Shown in pieces: positions 10,984 through 24,700 of a stretch of 64,000 nt of DNA. A program made the translations under genes and the position numbers. The notes below the pieces were generated by a model. It was not told the origin of the DNA, did not search any database, and was given only the letters and a program-made list of their open reading frames with translations. The stretch is taken from NCBI GenBank assembly GCA_009760855.2, contig WPIO01000024.1:1792001-1856000 (forward strand), in the 5' to 3' direction. Position 1 is the stretch's first letter. Every line of letters starts with the position of its first letter. This DNA comes from Cristatella mucedo. Its lineage: Eukaryota > Bryozoa > Phylactolaemata > Cristatellidae.

Positions 10984-11180
10984 TAATAATAATAATAATG
11001 CACTTGATAAAGCGCCATCAGAGAACTCAATCTCTCTCTAGGCGCTTTACATTTGCTGCAAAAGGAAATGCAATTGAATGGTGAGTAATATCATGCTTGA
11101 TAAACAAACAAAATGAATAACATGGTTAGGGGTGACATGCACAGGGTCAGCATGCAAGGTCATGAAAGCTCAAATTTTAC
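10984..11180 (-). mobile_element. L2-like LINE 3' fragment
   Basis: Read on minus it is the LINE 3' UTR, with the CATGCTGACCCTGTGCATGT blocks, GCAAATGTAAAGCGCC, the GAGATTGAGTTCTC hairpin and a terminal (TTA)n at 10984-11000. The protein part is absent, as expected for 5'-truncated copies. Confidence 0.8.
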
Positions 11181-11609
11181 CGTAAGTCCTTTATTATTTT
11201 CAGCTTATTAGAAGTGCTACACCAGTTACACAGTTTACACCGTTAACATGTAAGCAGTTTGGCTTACACAAGTTAAAAAATTTCAGCATAACCTGCCATG
11301 TAGCTCATATTGCTGCTGTCGTCTCGTTTGTGCCTGGACAGGTGTTTAACAATTAGCCGGGTTTAGATGGTGAAGCTTCCTACCTATTTCGGGGTTTCTT
11401 TTTGTTGAAAGTTTACACGCCCAGTCTCCTTCAAGTCTTGCTTCCTACTCGCCCCGCCTCCCTGGTGTTCATTGGAAAATTGGTTTTGCTGTCGAGGTAG
11501 AAAATGGCGGCCCTTGGAGATACACATCACAGTGAAATACATCACAGTAAATTTAACCTTCCAGTTTCTTATACAGCCAGCCACCTCACTATCTGCTTCT
11601 TAATAACAC
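11181..11609. other. Intergenic, no recognised feature
   Basis: No gene or repeat family recognised. Confidence 0.5.
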
Positions 11610-11785
11610 TAGCTGATTGAACAGCCTCTTTTGTTGCGACAGAAGAGCCTTTACGGCTATCCCCACTGCTTGCAGCGGCATTAAAGGATCGCCCACCGCA
11701 GGATTCGAACCCACGATCTAGGGACGGAGCTCGTAAAAAGCAACTGCCTTACCTAGTGTGCCATCGAGGCGCACTAGTGGCTTGT
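11610..11785 (-). repeat. tRNA-derived SINE, family B (reverse)
   Basis: On minus it has the head GATGGCACACTAGGTAAGGC, a B-box-like GGGTTCGAATCC near 11708, GGGCGATCCTTTAATGCCGC, and the GGCTCTTCTGTCGC tail. The copy is well preserved. Confidence 0.75.
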
Positions 11786-13269
11786 GTTGACTATCTCGTA
11801 GATTCCCGCAAACGGGGGATCTTGCACTACTTCGCGATGAATTAGACTGCCAAGTCCGTCTGCCATCATTTTCAAAGCAATGAAGAAAGCGTGCCCTTGA
11901 CGGCCTCGAGTCTTGGACAAGAAGTAGAATCGCGTTTGACTGCCGAGTATTCGTTAAGTCTTCCTCAAGCCATTGACCGCCACCCCGTATTGATGACGTA
12001 AACGCCGGAGGCCCAAGTAGGTAGGAAGCGAGACTCAGTGTAAACATGGCTTAAGGGTAATAGCCCAACGATAACGCGCTCGCATTTCACGACGCATTAG
12101 AGCGGGCATCTATCTCTCGGTGCATGCGGAGGTGTTGGCCGGTCGGGTTCTTTTGCAACTACGGAAATGAAGCTTTTGGATAAGCCTCTTTTTATATTTT
12201 TTAAGGGTAGGAAATTATCAAAAACCCACGGAGTCTGCAACGCAATTTAGGTTGGAGTGCTGGACTTTTAATTTTAGTCAGGTCTCGAACAGAATAGGAA
12301 TTTGTAAAGGCTTTGACCGTCTGCTTGCTGCAGTAACTCGGCGGTAAGTTGCTGTTATTAGGTCGGCACCCGCAGACGACAAGACTTACTACTGCAGATT
12401 CAGTTAAAGACACAAGAATCCACAAGTAATACTGCAAATACCCATGAATTGAAATCAATGTCCGCAGTGTAGAGGTCTTAGTAGTTATCTATAGATCAAG
12501 CTCGTTCTTGATGAATATCTATGGTCAGACCCATCTTCAAGTGAAGCTCGCCCGGTATACCGTCAAGGTACACGACTTACACAAATACTTGTAACCCATA
12601 AAACAAATTTAAAAGTTACTAAATTATGTAAAGTGAGTTTTAAACCGTAACCAGCTACCACAAACTCCATGGGAAATTATGCAGATTTTATTTTTTCCTC
12701 TGATTCTGCGAGGCCCGAATATTAGTCTACATTACCTAGGACCTGCTGCAAGTCTGGATACAACTTGAGAGTTCAATTAAAGCCCTGGACGTGAAAGCAA
12801 ACTAGCCACATTGCTGTTCTTTCAAGTTAAAGTGCACTCGCAAGAGGCCTTAGGGATTCTTAGACCAAAGGGCGTTCAAGCCAGCTAGGACAATCCGACT
12901 GCACACAATGGTGGAACGTGCCGCGAGTAACCGCTTATTCATCGAGGCACCTGACTGCCTTGAAGGCCGCCGCATAGGGAAATCCAAAGCAATTGCATTA
13001 GTCTCTAATTTGTATTTTACTTCTGACGCGAACATGTAGAGAATCTATTTTTACCTGTTACTACTTTCAAATCCAAGCAGTGGAAGCGTCGGTGAAGGTG
13101 GAAAAATTAACGTGGTGCGATTTTTCCAACCAGTTAGTTTGAGCTGATTTTTTTATTTCCTTCCGTTTTAAGAGATTACAATAATTTCAGGATCGACTGA
13201 TATAGCTAACGCTAGCTTAGATACTAAGGCAAAACTGTAAAAGAAATTGACGGTTGAGATAACTAGTGG
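11786..13269. other. Intergenic, no recognised feature
   Basis: About 1.5 kb of AT-leaning sequence. No open frame with recognisable motifs and no repeat shared with the rest of the window were found. Confidence 0.5.
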
Positions 13270-13557
13270 GCGTGGCCACGCCCACAATGTTCCGCCCCGG
13301 CCGGACGCCGCGCCGCTCCGCCCGGCCAACGGGCGCGCTGCGTACCGGCTCGCTAGGCACTGCAGTCGGGCGGTATTGGCTAACTAAGCAATTTAATTGC
13401 AGCGGGTCAGTTGTGGTCGTGTGACCCGCTAGTCCTGCAGCGAACTACTTCTTGCCGGTCCACCGGCCTGTGTTTACGCTATCCACTCTCTTTCTTCCTC
13501 TCCCTTCCTTTCTCTCCTTCTCTTTTCTCTTCGCGACGCTCGCGAGCGGCTTCCGCG
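13270..13557 (+). promoter_or_regulatory. Possible CpG-rich promoter with polypyrimidine leader
   Basis: CpG-dense sequence (GGCCGGACGCCGCGCCGCTC at about 13299-13318) is followed by an almost pure C/T tract at about 13483-13533, just before an ATG at 13558. A pyrimidine-rich start of this kind resembles a housekeeping-gene 5' UTR. No TATA box was noted. Inference only. Confidence 0.3.
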
Positions 13558-13725
13558 ATGGCTGCGGCATTCGTGTGTACGCTGCTGCCCACTCGCGTTT
13601 GCCTGCGTGCAATACGGTCGTCGTCGTCAGCACCGCCGCCGCTCGCTTCTGGTGGTGGGGGGAAGGACCTTCGTTTTTCGTCGAGCTGCCATCGTGCGTA
13701 CACGAGCCCTTACATAACAGCCTAA
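13558..13725 (+). CDS. Possible first exon or short ORF, unknown gene
   Basis: ATG at 13558 in a good context (TTCCGCGATGG) opens a 55-codon frame beginning MAAAFVCTLLPTRVCLRAIR. It is rich in Ala, Arg, Leu and Ser with no acidic residue near the start, which resembles a mitochondrial targeting peptide. The frame closes at TAA 13723-13725 unless spliced earlier; GTGCGT at 13694 is a possible donor. No downstream exon could be tied to it before the Gq-alpha gene. It may be a chance frame in CpG-rich DNA. Confidence 0.25.
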   Translation: MAAAFVCTLLPTRVCLRAIRSSSSAPPPLASGGGGKDLRFSSSCHRAYTSPYITA

Positions 13726-13859
13726 AGGCCTGCGATTAGTTTTCCAGCTAGGACTGAAGCTGGTTTGATGCCAACGACGATAGGAAAAAAGCCGTGGCAA
13801 CTGCACTTTCACTATTGACCCAAGAGCAATGACAGCTACTAATTTTAATTAATTAAATA

Positions 13860-14050
13860 CTAGCTGATTTAACAGTCTCTTTTGTATAGAGACAACCTCT
13901 TCCGTATAGCGACAGAAGTGCCTCGACGGCTATCACCACCGCTTGCAGTGGCAAGAGAGGATCCCCCACCGCAGGATTTGAACACACAACCCAGGGACCG
14001 AGGTCGTAAAAAGCAACCGCCTTACCTAGTGTGCCATCACCGCTATAGAT
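13860..14050 (-). repeat. tRNA-derived SINE, family B (reverse)
   Basis: On minus it reads GATGGCACACTAGGTAAGGC, a B-box-like GTTCAAATCCTGCGG, GGGGGATCCTCTCTTGCCAC, AGCGGTGGTGATAGCCG and the tail ending in TTAAATCAGCTA near 13860. The tail is partly duplicated (two CTATA/ACAGAAG-type blocks at 13880-13915). Confidence 0.75.
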
Positions 14051-14204
14051 CTGCAGCAAACTCTCATATTTTAACTGCTCTCTCATCGGGCTAACTGTAG
14101 ATCCCCGAACAAACTTGGCAACATTATGATCGTTATCTCCATAAAAGGATGTACACTAAAGGACGGAGAAACAAGAAAGATATTAATTAGCGTAGAATAG
14201 AGGG

Positions 14205-14652
<448 letters not shown>

Positions 14653-14734
14653 GCAGAAAATATGGATGTGTATTTGTGTCTCTGTATGGGTGCTTATATA
14701 ATAAAGTAAAGGCGAGCTAATTAACAATCAACAT

Positions 14735-14875
14735 TTTTATAGCGTCAGAAGAGCCTCAGTGGCTTTCACCTCCGCTTGCAATGAGCAATACAGGACTGCT
14801 TGCAGCAAGACTCGAACCCACGATCTTCGTTCAGAAGTTAAAGTACCTTACCCTTGGGCCAAGACTCAGGTGTAA
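14735..14875 (-). repeat. tRNA-derived SINE, family B (reverse)
   Basis: On minus it has AAGGGTAAGGTACTTTAACT, a B-box-like GGGTTCGAGTCTTGC near 14811, and the GCTCTTCTGACGCTATAAAA tail. It sits between the AG run and a TG run. Confidence 0.65.
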
Positions 14876-14880
14876 GGCTC

Positions 14881-14955
14881 TGTGTGTGTGTGCACACCCG
14901 CTCGCGCTCTCGAACGTGTGTGTATGTGTGTGGGTTCTCGAACGTGCGTGCATGC

Positions 14956-14990
<35 letters not shown>
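14881..14990. repeat. (TG)n microsatellite, interrupted
   Basis: TG runs at 14881-14891 and about 14957-14990, separated by CG-containing variants (TGCGTGCATGCGTGCG). Confidence 0.9.
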
Positions 14991-15149
14991 TGTTCGAGAG
15001 CCGGTTGAGGTGTAGAGTCGAGTCGAATATCCTGATGGGACGCAGAGTAACGCTAGTGGTAGGCTTCTTGCTTATTGAATTTCTGCCGCTTTCAACCCAT
15101 TTTAACAGCTTCGGTCAAGCTAATGACTGACTCACAGAAGTGAAAAGTC

Positions 15150-15640
15150 GTCGTCCATGAGCTAGCCATCTTGGCCACAATAGCCGTCTGCAGAAAGGGC
15201 CGGCCAGTTGAGTCCCACAGCTGACAGCCGTGGTCGCAGGATGACTAGAATATATGTGGCATACTGGCTGGTTCCGGGTAACTGGACTTGTGATGAATCA
15301 TAGCCAACCCAGATTAGCCAAGCCAGCGCCAGCCAGCCCGAGCTGTGGAGCAGGGGGACTCGGGGCAGCCTGTGATTGATGGCCTGCAAGCGGGCGGCGT
15401 GACTTGGTGTGTGGTTGGAGACGGCGGAGGCTTTTCAGGCTGCTTTCAAGACAGGCTCGACATCCGAGTGGGCTCCGTCGGGGATTGACGGACGGTCGTC
15501 TGCAGCCAGCACGAGTCAGAGCAGCCACGACGCAATCGCCTAATCTGTACGGCTTCGGGTTCGGGTAGCCGCGGATCTCATCTTCACAGCTCTACTGACC
15601 TTGCACAGTTTTCGCTAGAGCGGTCGCCGCGCATCGGTAA
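15150..15640 (+). promoter_or_regulatory. Gq-alpha 5' flank / likely 5' UTR
   Basis: GC-rich sequence directly before the Gq-alpha start codon, with no TATA box noted. The ATG context is ATCGGTAAATGG (A at -3, G at +4), which is favourable. The transcription start cannot be fixed from sequence. Confidence 0.35.
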
Positions 15641-15758
15641 ATGGCTTGCTGCGACCAAGGAGAGTCGGCCGAGCAGAAGAGAATCAACGCCGAAATAGAG
15701 CGTCAGCTTAAAAAGGACAAGAGAAACGCCAGGAACGAGCTGAAACTTCTGCTGCTGG
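15641..15758 (+). CDS. GNAQ: Gq-alpha exon 1
   Basis: It encodes residues 1-39 and the first base of Gly40: [20 protein letters not shown], then [19 protein letters not shown]. This is the N-terminal helix that contacts G-beta-gamma and the membrane. The start matches the internal MACC start of vertebrate Gq rather than the MTLESIMACC form. The donor is GTGAGC at 15759. Phase 1 within the P-loop glycine is the ancient G-alpha intron position. Confidence 0.95.
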
Positions 15759-18700
15759 GTGAGCGAGCGAGACTGACCTTGCTGCAGCCAGCCCTTCGCT
15801 GCCATTCGTCCAATGAGCTGACCCGATCGGATGGGCCCCACCGCCGCGATTGTTTCGAGCTTCTGCGGGGCGCCGATTGAGTTTTGCTCATTGCTTGCGC
15901 ATGGATTATCTCTACTGTGAACTTAGGAGACAATCTGTATGAGGCTTAGGGTGGTTGGCGTGGTGCATCGATGGAGTCACTTCGTGTAGTTTTGCCCTAT
16001 TTGTGTCAAGCAATGATGGACGCCCTGTGCATATATATTCGGCCTCACACCCTGACCTTTTCTGTCTCCCCACGCTGCCGAAGTTTTGCGTCGCCTTTTG
16101 GGGCGACGATGAGCATTCGCAGTTGGAAAAGTGCTCATGCTTTAAACAGTGTCTTCTCTGCAGCTTTTATAAACTTTCGGAAATTGGGGTTTAGCATTTC
16201 AGTGTGGTTTCTGGCAACTGTACTCAGCTGTTCCATGCCTGAGCGTAACTTGTTGGTAGGAAATGGCCATTGAGTTGTAGAGTCATGGCAGCTTCCTTAA
16301 GAAACTGAGGAGGTAGGCTCCACACTGCAACAGGTAGGCGATGTCCACCATAGTGTCGACAGGTTATGTTGCGAGAGTCGCCAGGTGACCATGACCTTGC
16401 TGGCAGATGGCCGGCGTAGCAATGCTGCGAAATCGTGCTGTCAGCTGACCTCAGGTCGGATCATGCAATCCACCATTTTATATTTCAAATAGAAGGTCAC
16501 GATTCCCTAATGTCACGATTCCCTGCCTCCACCATTCATCGCGCTCGTTGGTGCCTTACTTGGGATGGCAAGAGTAATAATAATAATAATAATAATTATA
16601 CACTTGATAAAACGCCCTCAGAGAACTCAATCTCTTTCTAGGCGCTTTGCAGTTGGTGCAAAGGGAAACACGATTGAATGGTGAGTAATATTATACTTGA
16701 TAAATACCATGAATAGCATGGTTAGGGGTGACATGCACAGAGTCAGCATGCAAGTGTGATTAGTGGTAGCATGCACAGTGTCAGCACGCACAAGCACATA
16801 AAGGACCAATCACAGGGACCCACTAAATGCTGTCCTAAATAGGTGTGTGTTTTTAAGTTCTTTTTAAATGTGGTCAAGTCAGGGGATGATGTGATGCAAG
16901 TCGGTAGTAAGTTCCAGGCTGAGTGAGCTGAACGAATGTTAATAATAAAAATAATACATTTGTTATAGCGCCAACAGAAGACTCAGTCTCTTTCTAGGTA
17001 TTTTAGATTTGCTGTACACGAAGCAAAATCGAATGGGTAGCGTTAGCATGCTCAATGAACAATAAGCAGAACATGGTTAGAGGTGGCATGCACAGGGTGA
17101 GTATACAAATATGGTTCGTGTCAGCATTCAATGTCAGCATGCATAAACAACACTAAGGACGAATCTCATGGACCCACTAAATGCTGTGATAAATATATGC
17201 CTTTTTAGCTTCTTTTTAATGTGGTAAGTTCAGGGATGTCGTGACACAAGTCGGAAGCGAGCTCCAGGCTTTGGGACCATACGAACTAAAGGCACAGTCT
17301 CCAAAGGATTTGAGGTCGTACGAGGTATAGGTAGACGTTTAGATTCCGAAAAGCAGGTGGTACGATGCTTAGCCTGATGGAGAGTAGATCTGATAGGTAA
17401 GCTGGAGCCAAAGAATGAAGGGACCTAAAATTGAGTGACAAAGCCTTGATGTTGATGAGTAGCTCGACTGGGAGCAAGTGCAGGTCGGCGAGAAGTGGTG
17501 AGATGTGGCAACTGCGATGCTCGCGACAGACAAGCCTGGCTGCAGAGTTTTGCACGAGCTGTAGCGCCTGATTACACAGGCTACACAGTTAAATAGTTTA
17601 TGCAGCCTCCAGCTCAGTCGATGCTGGTCTCCTGCAAGCTCCATCTAGCTTTGAGTTAGCAGCAGCCTGCAATGTATCGAGGAGGGCGTGCTCTCTTCGT
17701 GGTCACGTGGCTCGCGTAAGACGCTACAAGGATCGAAGCCCGAGAAAAATAATACCTGAATTTTCTAGTACTGCCTGTCAATTGCATTTAATTTTGAGCT
17801 GGAAACCCAGCCTTGAGATAAATCAGATTGTTAGCGATTGACGTGTAGGAGCAAGATTTATGTTTTCTCTGTCGGGCCTGCCTTGCATAATCAACGGGCA
17901 ACTTCATTAGGCAGATATGTGCTAGTTGCAATCTCATAAAAACCACGCCAGGAGCTAAGGTGCTTTCTCTTCACGGCCGAGGTCGTGGATTCGAATCCTG
18001 CAGTGGGCATACCGTGATGGCACAAGAGGTAAGGCGGTTGCTTTCACGACGTCGGTCCCGAGGTCGTGGGTTCGATTCATGCGGTGGGCGATCCTTTATC
18101 ACCACTGCAAGCGGTGGTGGTAATCGTAAAGGCTCTTCTGTCGCTATACAAAAAGAGGCTGTTTAATCAGCTAGGATGTATTTATTTATTATTGCCAACT
18201 CAAAGTGGTGGTGATATCTGTTAAGGCTTTCTGCCGCTATACATATGAGGCTGTTAAATCAGCCAATGTTAATTTATTTATCTTACATTCAGAGGCAAGC
18301 TGTCGACTGTATTGCATGCTGTGTATGCTCAAAATCTAGACATTTATCACCCCCGGAACCTCTTTCAAGGGCAATTGAAGGAACTATAATTAGATGCATT
18401 TTCACGGGTTCTTTTAATTAGCTTGTGATTACCTGTTACTATTACTACGTGCACGCTGAAGCTGTGCGAACCAGCTGTTCTGTTCTGTGCTGTACTGTTC
18501 TGTCCGTTGTTCACCTGATTTGCGCATCCTCACTGCTGCTGCTGCTGCTGCTGCTCGCTCTGTCGACACCACAATATCGTCCATAGTGTGAGGAATTCTT
18601 CTGAGACTGCATTTCTCCTATGCATTCATAGTTCTATGGTGGCTGTAAAAAAGCACAATCGTGTCCTCTCGTCTATTTTGCCGGCATACTTAAACTGGAA

Positions 18701-21700
18701 ACAAGCCTGTGGGTTGGAAGGGAAGTTCATTGTTTTGAATTTTGTTATTTGTTCTTGCTGCCGCCATTCAGAGGGAGCTAGGCTGCCCAGTGTTTGCATC
18801 ATGCAACAATTGACAGGTGCTCCCTGTAGGCCCTAATTGCCTGAATTTTTTTACGATTTTTAACTTAGACTTGGAGTGGGGTAGGGTATCGAGCAGGAAG
18901 TGGTATCTCGAGGCGGTCAGTGTACACATCCTTGCTGCCGAACAAGCTGAAACTCAAGGCGCTTCATTCAAAATATGCCCCGCTTATAATGATTGTGTGC
19001 GAGTTGTCTGACAGATCAAGCGTCCTAATTCTAAATGCTATGGATTCGAAAATGATAGCTATTATTGTCTGTTAGTGCTCGTCTTATTACCGATCCATTT
19101 GGAATCGTATTATCGCTCATCAACGGGAAGCAGTGGCTGCAAACATTTAAGGGGAATTTTGGGTGAGTTATTGGAAAAAGTACCAGGTAAAGACAATATT
19201 ATTAATACATGTGGTATTTAATAGCTCTCTGAAAATCTATTGCACGTAAAGTCGCAACGATCAGGGATACAGGAAAGGACAAGGCTGAATACGTTTTTGT
19301 TACTAACCTTGTGCGCTCTGTTGGGGGGGGGTCATGACCTGTTGGTTGCACCTGTTCAGCACCTTACAAAATGGATCTTAAAATGATCTGGTAATTCCAG
19401 CTACTGGAGGAGTCGGTAAAGACTTGAGCCCCCCATCGCCCTGCCAAACCAAACTGACGTAAAGACCAGAAGGCCGGCCGTCGGCCAAGCCAATTTGGCA
19501 GCACTTCGCCAGTGTTCTGGCATCTCCATCACTGGTGGGTTTACAAAGCCTTACAAGCCTTCCGACGTGCCCCACAAACAGTAGCAGTTCCTCTGGAAAC
19601 CGTCACCGAAGTTTCGTGCAGCTTAGAAGCCCCCCTTTTATTAGGAAACATTTGATAAACCTCCAAAGATACTGCGAAGCTTCGTCGCCACGCGGGCTGC
19701 TACTGCTGGGAAAGCCTAATTACCTTGATCTAAGAAAGGTGTGACCAGCCCCCCTCCGGAGAGTGAACCACAAGCTGCTCGAGGAAGGTTCACTGCATGT
19801 TGGGGGAAGGGGGAGGAAGTATACCTGATAAGCTGGTGAGCCGTAATGGCTCACTAGGTAAGGCGGTTGCTTTTCACGACCTCGGCCCCGAGGTCGTGGG
19901 TTCGAATCCTGTGGTGGGTGATCCTTGATCGCCACTGCAAGCGGTGGTGATAGCCGCAAAGGCTCTTCTGTCGCTATACAAAAAGAGGCTGTTTAATCAG
20001 CTAGGATTTTTTATATTTTAGAAGATTCGCGAATTTTAAAATAGGTACTGGCTGTGGGCAGTCACTGGCTAGGGGCCAAATTTAAAGAGTAGTTTCAACC
20101 TCGAATGTGGTTCGCCTGATTATGCAGCAGAGGAGAGAGCTGCTAACGAACATAGCAAAGGCTTCCATCGAGGGGCTAAAGGGCAGCTGCACGGCGTAAG
20201 ACATACAATGCTTCCTGTATATTGCTTCTCGCATATTAGCCGATATCACCGAGTATTTTTACGCTCTTTGTCTGCAGATAGGAGTGTTTGACAAGACCGT
20301 CAATTTGCTCTCTTCTTGCTTACTGAGGGCGTTGACAGCAGCAGCTGCAGTTCGTGACGACTGCAGCTATAGCTACGGGACCCAGCATAATATTTTCTGC
20401 TCCTCAGCTTGCAGTGTCAAAGTTTCTGTCATGATTGAGCACTTTGGGAATAATGTCAACAATAGACTGTCTAGATGCTTTGCAAAAGTGGTCTTTGATC
20501 ATGCATCCTGATACAGCTAAAGCTTCATTTGCCGGTGAGATCTTATCGAAATTACTTGCAGAGGGTATGATTGTCATCCTAAGTTTTCATTTAACAGATT
20601 CGGCAACTCCTCCAATAGTAAATCGTGGTGTGGTATCTTGCTTCAATTCTTAAAGCAGACTTGAAAATGAGAAGTATACGGAAAAATGGGGGATTGTTAT
20701 AGTTTATTATATAAGTATGTATTAGTATAAGTATTGCATAAGTATAAGTCTTATGTAAGTATGTTATAGCATAAGACTGCTAATAGAAAGCTGTAAAGCT
20801 AGTGTGTACGCTGAAGGGCCCAGCAGGTGCTTGAAAGTGAAGTATAATAGTAACCTGTGGTGAACAAGTCGAAGCTATTTCTTAGCCACTCGAACACGAA
20901 AAAAATGAATCGCCAAAAACCTGAAGGGGGATAGCTCTTAGAAAACCCATATCGACCTCCGCTCGTTGGCTCGTCCGGTAATCCAGTCCTATTGTTCACC
21001 TGCTTAGTTGGATGGTTTAACACAATTCGCTTCTCGAAGACTATTCGAGGATGCCCCAACGCCAATGCAAGGGATCAATGTATCGAGTTTTCTTCAATGT
21101 GGCAGCACTGTTGAAAAGAAATCTCAGTTTAATCGGTGGATGTGTAGTATACCCTAGTAATAGTGTAAGTATTAATACCTACTACAGAAGTTGGTGTCCT
21201 TATCGCACCCTGCAATAACCAAGTCCCTTTTTAGGAACTATGCACAGATTGAAAGGAAGCATATCACACGGTATCCTAAGGGATAATAACATGGACCATT
21301 GCACCATGCATTAGCACCCCATTGACGATTCGCATGAAAGAAACAAGCGCCGCGAGGTAAGATTTTTCAAGGTCTGCGTTAGCTGTCATCAAGTCAAAAG
21401 ATGTGATGTCAGTCTGCAGGGAGTTCCAGGTTGTAGGTGTAAAGGAGCTATAAGCATGGTCAGCAAAGGATTTGAAGTTGGTTAGAGGCATAGCTAAACG
21501 GCCTGAGTCAGTTGAGCGTGGGTAGTGGAAGGGTTAAATATTTTAGAGATCGGCCCCGCCGGAGCAAGAAAATGAAAGGACCAACAAGTAGCAGGAACTC
21601 GACGTTAATGCCTTGATGCCGGAAAGCCGCCGAGGTCCGACGGAATTGGTCTACAGCGGCAGCCGAGACATTCATGACAGACGAGCGTGGCTGCCTAGTT

Positions 21701-24700
21701 TTTCTCCACCCGTAAGCACCCTACTTCTCGTCAGGAAGATCGGCAAGGTGCCGGGTCATTGGCTTGATTAAATTACTCAAGCATATCTGGCATAGTTTGA
21801 AAAGGCATTTCTAAGGAGTTAGTCAAACGAAGCCGGAAATTATTCAATAATAATATTAATAATAATGCACTTGATAAAGCGCCCTCAGAGAACTTAATCT
21901 CTTTCTAGGCGCTTTAAATTTGCTGCAAAGGGAAATGCAATTGAATGGTAAGTAAAATCATGCTTGAAAAAACAAACAAAATGAATAATATGGTTAGGGG
22001 TGACATGCACAGGGTCAGCATGCAAATGTGGTTAGTGGCAGCATGCACAGTGTCAGCACGCATAAGCACATCAAGGATGAATCACAGGGACCCACTAAAT
22101 GCTGTCCTAAATAGGTGTGTTTTTAAGTTCCTTGTAAATGTGATCAGGTCAGGGGATGTTCTGACGCAGGTCGGGAGGGAGTTCCAGGCTGTGGGAGCAT
22201 ACGAACTAAATGCACGGTCTCCAAAGGAATTAAGGTTTGTACGAGGTATTTGTAGACTGCTGGATTCCGAAAAGCGGGTGGTACGATGCTTGGCCTGATG
22301 GGGTAGTATATCTGAGAGATTCAAGAGTGATGGAGGCTAGAGCCGGATACCCTCTGCTACTAATTTTGGCTGGCGCAGTCATTGGTCGACTTGGTATTCT
22401 GCTGCATTCGAAGGAGCATGCGACTAAGCTTTGCATTGACTGTTGTTGATGCCTTGCATGTAATTAACCCATGGCTATCGATTGCTTCTCTTGCAGGGAG
22501 CTGCCTAGAATAGAGGCTTGGTTCTCTTAGCAATTTTAAAAACGGCTTGTTATTATTACTACAATCGTTTTGGTCGGAAGTTCCACGGTGGACGAGCGCG
22601 GCCTTGTGCCTGGGCGCTACCGTTAGCTAGATCGACATTAGTCTCGAAGCAGACAAGTGGTGGCCTCTTCGGTAGGCAGAGGCCACCACCAAATCTAGGT
22701 CATATAGAGGTACACACAACACAGGGCCGCAATCTAGGCAAGCGACTTGTGAGCTATTTGTTTCTTACTCCCGAGCTGACGCTGAACACAAAAGAAGCTA
22801 AGACTTAAGACCTGCTGCTGCCCACAGTCTTTGCTACATCTACCATCTACGTCTACGACCGAGTTTTCCTTTGCATGCTATTGGATTGTGCACTTCGTGA
22901 CCGAGTGCTTGAGCGATATGCTTCCATGTAGCTTCCCAGTGAACGAACTTGTATGTCTTTGCCCTGTGCACGTTACCAACCAGGGGCCCCACGAAGCCGC
23001 GAGAGTCATCTAGTTTGATTTTTCGTGCTTATCTGAGCATGGTGCTTGGATGTTTCTGTATGCTTGCCTAAGAGTCATACCTTGCATGCTATTAACTATG
23101 AAGGTTATCGATTCTCTTGCAGCAAGTTGTAAAGCGCCTGAACCCATTTGAGTTATCCAAGGTGCTATATACAATACTTTTAAGTATTATCAGTGTTATT
23201 AATGTCATTAAACGGCAGTGTTAGAAGAATATTAACTCATTTTCAAAAACCGGCTGATTGGCAGGCATGACTAGCTCCAACAACCTCGTAGCTTCTAGCC
23301 GTGTCTGAAGATTTATGGGAGATCTCTTTTACGATCCGTATGCTACTCTTCCAAACTTGTTTTTATCAAAACTGTTTAGTGAGTTGGATGAACATGTCGT
23401 ATAAGAAAACTGCTACACTTGTTACATTGAACCTCAACGTACACGAGGCATGGAGAAATGTGAGCTAGCTAGCTTGGGCAGTCAAGAGATGCATCTGTGG
23501 CATGTGCATTAGGCTTCTGCACTGATAGATGCAGTAAAGGTGATCATAGACATGCGACGACTTTATCTTTGCTGAGGCTGGAAGGCAACGTCGCCTCGTT
23601 CAATGCTGCAATTGCGTGGCCACTGCACAGAGGCCACGCTCAAATTCGTCAATACGTCGCACTGCTCTCAGTTTTCGCTAAGGCAGCACTGGGGCTGCTC
23701 CTCTGTCGTGCAGTCGGAGGTCACGAGGTCGTCGGCTGGTGAAGCTCTGCGGCTTCCTTCTTTCCCGCACGTCACTTGAGTAGTTTAGGATTGCCATCGT
23801 ATAGTTTTTCTATGCTGCGTCGTTGCAAAGCTACAAAGCTGACTGTATCAAGCGGCGCTGCGGGTCTGTAGGCACTGGTGAGTCTGGGAAAAGTACATTC
23901 ATCAAGCAGATGAGAATCATCCACGGCAGCGGCTACACCGACGAGGACAAGCGCTCCTTCATCAAGCTGATCTATCAGAACATATTCATGGCCATGTCGG
24001 CCCTCATCAAGGCGATGGACATGCTTAAAATACCTTACAAGCAGACAGAAAACGAGGTGAGCTGTAGTGTGGCGCCACTAGCTGCAGACCAATCTTTCGT
24101 AACCTCGCGGCGATAGCCTGTTCCCCGGCTCCCTACCGGCAGCGGACTGTGCGATGCAGCGCTGCAGTGCGGTTAAAACACAAGCGGCCACAACCGGGCG
24201 CCGAAAGCGACAGTTTATTGTGGGCATGTTAGTAGTGGCTACGCGCCGGCGCAAGCGCGGCATACCGGACCGACGGAGTTACTGCTGCGAACTCCCGAAG
24301 CCCGAGCATAAGAAACTGTCCTGTGCGTTTATGTGGCACGTACAGGACAGACGGAGTTAACTGCACGAACTCCCGAAGCCTGTGTATAATAACAATCCTA
24401 TGCACGAGCGCGAGTCGCTAGCGATGGTCCCAATCCCGAAGGCGGACCGCTACAGCACCACAAGATACGAGCAGCCAACAGAGTAGCCGGCAGAACACAA
24501 CTGCACAGTCTAAGTTGCACTTGGGTGTTCGTCGCCGTAGGTTCGTCTCTCGTGCTCTCGAAGCGTAGTCTCGCATCGACTACGGAAGCTGCAGCCCCGA
24601 GCTCTGTCAGTCATCCCATTATATTCTCTCACCTCCAAACTCATGACCTCGCGCAGCTGCTATTTCTACTTCAGCACATTAGTCGGTGCCCACTCTGACC

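Noticed and set aside
19833-20012. True tRNA gene
   Set aside because: A and B boxes are present but no full cloverleaf or anticodon arm is seen, and the sequence continues into a repeated SINE body and tail.
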